From Chlorobium sp. (GTDB taxonomy: Bacteria > Bacteroidota > Chlorobiia > Chlorobiales > Chlorobiaceae): 6,976 nucleotides of DNA. Below are positions 4,809 to 6,976 of this stretch, piece by piece; the first letter of the stretch is position 1, and every line of letters begins with the position of its first letter. The DNA is taken from positions 1-6,976 of the forward strand of contig JANQGE010000076.1 of the NCBI GenBank assembly GCA_028277485.1, given 5' to 3'. The notes beneath the pieces are model-generated. The model was not told the origin of the DNA. It did no database searches and worked only from the letters and a program-made list of their open reading frames with translations. The position numbers and the translations under genes are program-made.

Positions 4809-6878
4809 ATGAAAGGTCACATGCATTGCCTCTATCAGGCACTATCGGTGCTGATTTTTTTCGGGGTAACGACTGCGGCAATTGCCGAAGAACAGGCAAG
4901 CGGTATGTATCAACTCGACACTATTACTGTTACCGCCCATAAAAGCGAGGAAGATAAACAGGATGTACCGGCAAGTATCTCGGTGGTCGACGGTATGACC
5001 ATGCAGGATTTCGGTGTGGACGAGCTGGAAACCCTGACCGGTTTTATTCCCAACGTCAGTGTCGACAAAATCCAGAGCCATGCGGGACAGATTGTTTTCC
5101 GGGGAATCGGCGGAATGACCAATATGAACCGGATATTTAACATCAATGTCGACGGTGTCACCATCCCGTACTCGGCCATCGATACATTCCTCGATGTCGA
5201 GCGGGTGGAAATTCTGCGAGGAGGCCAGAGTTCGTTATATGGCCGCAACACCCATGCTGGCGTCATCAATGTGATAACCAACAAGCCGACTCCGGAGTTC
5301 ACCTTCGATGCCGGCGTCGATTACGAAAGTCATAACACGTGGAAAATGAAGACCGCATTCGGCGGACCGGCGGGCGACAAACATGCCTATCGGGTGGCGC
5401 TGGGCTATGACAGTACCGACGGCTATATGGAAAACATTTTTCTCGGAACGGACGACGGCAGCAGACACGAACAGATCTCCGGCCGCGTCATGTACGACTA
5501 CAGCCTATCGGATGACAGCCTGATTCGTTTAGCACTGATTGCGGACAGATATGACGGCGGGTTCGACGAGTATTTCCCGCTGGGACAGGGGATTGGAACC
5601 TCCACCATGAACGACGAAGAAGGGAAAGCAAAAGGCCATCTGATATCTCCGACACTGACCTGGGAGACGAAGATAAACGGTCTCGACCTGACATCGATAA
5701 CGAACTTCAGCAGTTCTAATTCCCAGACGGTTTTCGATCAGGATTTTACGATGATGGACATGATGCTGTTTAAGTATGACGAGGATTTCAATACGTTTAC
5801 ACAGGAATTTCGTCTGGCCGACGAAGCGTCCGGATCGTTCAAATGGCTTGCCGGAGCGTTTTTTATGCTGGAAGAGCTTGAATCGTTGACCGATATCGGT
5901 TTCGGCGACGATGCAGGTATGATGGGAATGATGCCGGGTATGAATATGATCGGCGACGGTGCTATCGACAGCCGGGGACTTGCGCTGTTCGGCCAGGCAG
6001 CCTATACCTTCTGGGATGACTTCGAGCTGCGCATGCGTCTTCGCCTCGATTACGAGCATCGGGAGCTGACCTGGCAGGGGAGAATGGAAGTGGGCGGTTT
6101 TCCCATTGCTCCCACCCAGGACTATACCCGTGACGACGACTGGCTCGGGGTGATGCCGGCCGTAAGTATTTCCTATGCTCCAGCCGAGGACCAGAAGATT
6201 TACGCTTCCATCGATCGGGGGTACAAGGTCGGCGATTACGCCTCCAACCAGGTGGATATAAGCGCGGTGACGGAGCCGGTCGATCCCGAGTACACAATGA
6301 CCTACGAGATCGGTTATAACGCGCTGCTGGCCGACAGACGGCTCGAATTCCGCTGCGCAGCCTTCTATATCGACTGGACCGATATGCATGTCAGTGTGGT
6401 GCAAGACAATGTCGCCCTGATGCAGAATGCAGCCGAAGCGCACACGTACGGAGCCGAGTTCGAGGCGCGCTGGAGGCCGACGAGAGGTTTGGAATTCTTT
6501 ACCGGTCTCGGCCTGCTCGAGGGCGAGTTCGACCGCTATGACAACCATCCCGATGGTGTGGACCTGTCCGGCAATTCATTGCCCAATGCCCATGAGTACA
6601 ATTTCTCGGCCGGCGCCATTTATCGCCATCCCCAGGGCTTTTTTACATCTGTTTCGGCCAACTTCCTGGGGCCGAAATATATGGATGAGCTCAATGAGGT
6701 CGAGCAGGACAGCTATACTCTGGTCAATGCGAAAGTCGGGTATATAGCCGATCACTGGTCGTTCTATCTTTATGGCCGCAATTTGCTCGATGAAGAATAT
6801 CTGACTCACACCTTTACCAATGCGGGACGGATCGGTGAGACCGCGGTGGTCGGCGCCCAGCTTAGTTATCGCTTGTAA
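4809..6878 (+). CDS. TonB-dependent outer-membrane receptor
   Basis: This 689-residue protein carries a signal peptide (1-26, hydrophobic core ALSVLIFFGVTTAAIA, cleavage likely after AIA), a TonB box DTITVTA (37-43), a plug domain (about 53-160; VPASISVVDG, ERVEILRGGQSSLYGRN, GVINVITNKP) and a C-terminal 22-strand-type barrel ending NLLDEEYLTHTFTNAGRIGETAVVGAQLSYRL. Such receptors use TonB energy to import metal chelates through the outer membrane; the PchR-like regulator upstream suggests a siderophore. ATG 4809 is chosen because AGGAGG (4798-4803) sits 5 bases upstream and the signal peptide then begins correctly; a GTG at 4740 would add 23 residues that spoil it. Methionine clusters at 315-319 (MMDMM) and 371-380 (MMGMMPGMNM) are unusual and leave a copper-type ligand open. 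The last residue is Leu rather than the usual aromatic. Confidence 0.92.
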   Translation: MKGHMHCLYQALSVLIFFGVTTAAIAEEQASGMYQLDTITVTAHKSEEDKQDVPASISVVDGMTMQDFGVDELETLTGFIPNVSVDKIQSHAGQIVFRGIGGMTNMNRIFNINVDGVTIPYSAIDTFLDVERVEILRGGQSSLYGRNTHAGVINVITNKPTPEFTFDAGVDYESHNTWKMKTAFGGPAGDKHAYRVALGYDSTDGYMENIFLGTDDGSRHEQISGRVMYDYSLSDDSLIRLALIADRYDGGFDEYFPLGQGIGTSTMNDEEGKAKGHLISPTLTWETKINGLDLTSITNFSSSNSQTVFDQDFTMMDMMLFKYDEDFNTFTQEFRLADEASGSFKWLAGAFFMLEELESLTDIGFGDDAGMMGMMPGMNMIGDGAIDSRGLALFGQAAYTFWDDFELRMRLRLDYEHRELTWQGRMEVGGFPIAPTQDYTRDDDWLGVMPAVSISYAPAEDQKIYASIDRGYKVGDYASNQVDISAVTEPVDPEYTMTYEIGYNALLADRRLEFRCAAFYIDWTDMHVSVVQDNVALMQNAAEAHTYGAEFEARWRPTRGLEFFTGLGLLEGEFDRYDNHPDGVDLSGNSLPNAHEYNFSAGAIYRHPQGFFTSVSANFLGPKYMDELNEVEQDSYTLVNAKVGYIADHWSFYLYGRNLLDEEYLTHTFTNAGRIGETAVVGAQLSYRL

Positions 6879-6884
6879 CATATG

Positions 6885-6976
6885 GGTACCTCTATTTATT
6901 TATTCCGCGCTTCAATTGCTTCGTTGAGCGGTGCTCAAAATCCTCATGTACTCTGTGTACACTCCGGTTTCTCCGC
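6885..6976. mobile_element. MITE-like inverted-repeat element, copy 2 (inverted, cut by window end)
   Basis: The segment begins GGTACCTCTAT (6885-6895), one base different from the copy 1 end, and on the reverse strand matches the right-hand 92 or so bases of 3450-3589. The strongest block, 6938-6972, matches 3502-3536 with one difference in 35 bases. It starts 6 bases after the receptor stop codon and may also serve as its transcript end. The other terminus lies beyond the window. Confidence 0.8.

Noticed and set aside
5529..6548. Long 339-codon minus-strand reading frame
   Set aside because: It lies wholly inside the receptor gene, has no family resemblance or ribosome binding site, and arises from codon use on the opposite strand.

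Overview
The window looks like bacterial chromosomal DNA with mid-range base composition and many repeats and decaying genes between a few intact ones. The heptamer-periodic spacers, toxin-antitoxin genes and small inverted-repeat elements remind me of green sulfur bacteria (Chlorobium/Prosthecochloris-like), but nothing in the sequence proves this. The taxon is a low-confidence guess.

Left part (1-1853): a 14-unit array of the heptamer CACCTAA is followed by a pyrimidine-rich stretch and a promoter-like block. Then comes an intact gene for a protein with the fold signature of UDP-GlcNAc 2-epimerase (WecB-like) in which most active-site motifs are altered. About 20 bp behind it lies a broken class I SAM-dependent methyltransferase, missing its N-terminal SAM-binding part and carrying an internal frameshift.

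Middle part (1854-3449): a type II toxin-antitoxin operon consists of an Unstab_antitox-family antitoxin, an overlapping RelE/ParE-like toxin, and a third gene for a CopG-like ribbon-helix-helix protein, coupled by an ATGA overlap and apparently broken by a one-base deletion. After it comes a spacer of about 615 bp before the next possible start codon. It holds a minus-strand remnant of an M23 metallopeptidase (LTGPHLHWG motif), several degenerate heptamer-phased tracts, and a second copy of the promoter-like block seen before the epimerase-like gene, here with a perfect TATAAT box. That promoter faces only a 25-codon ORF, which stops 1 bp before a small inverted-repeat element.

Right part (3450-6976): a 140-bp MITE-like element with 11-bp terminal inverted repeats precedes a PchR-type AraC-family regulator and a TonB-dependent outer-membrane receptor with a clear signal peptide and TonB box. 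The receptor ends 6 bp before a second, inverted copy of the same element, which runs off the window. The pair reads as a regulator plus receptor unit for uptake of a metal complex, most likely a ferric siderophore. Methionine-rich segments in the receptor make copper or another soft metal a second possibility. The inverted repeats on both sides suggest the unit may have moved or been rearranged as a cassette.
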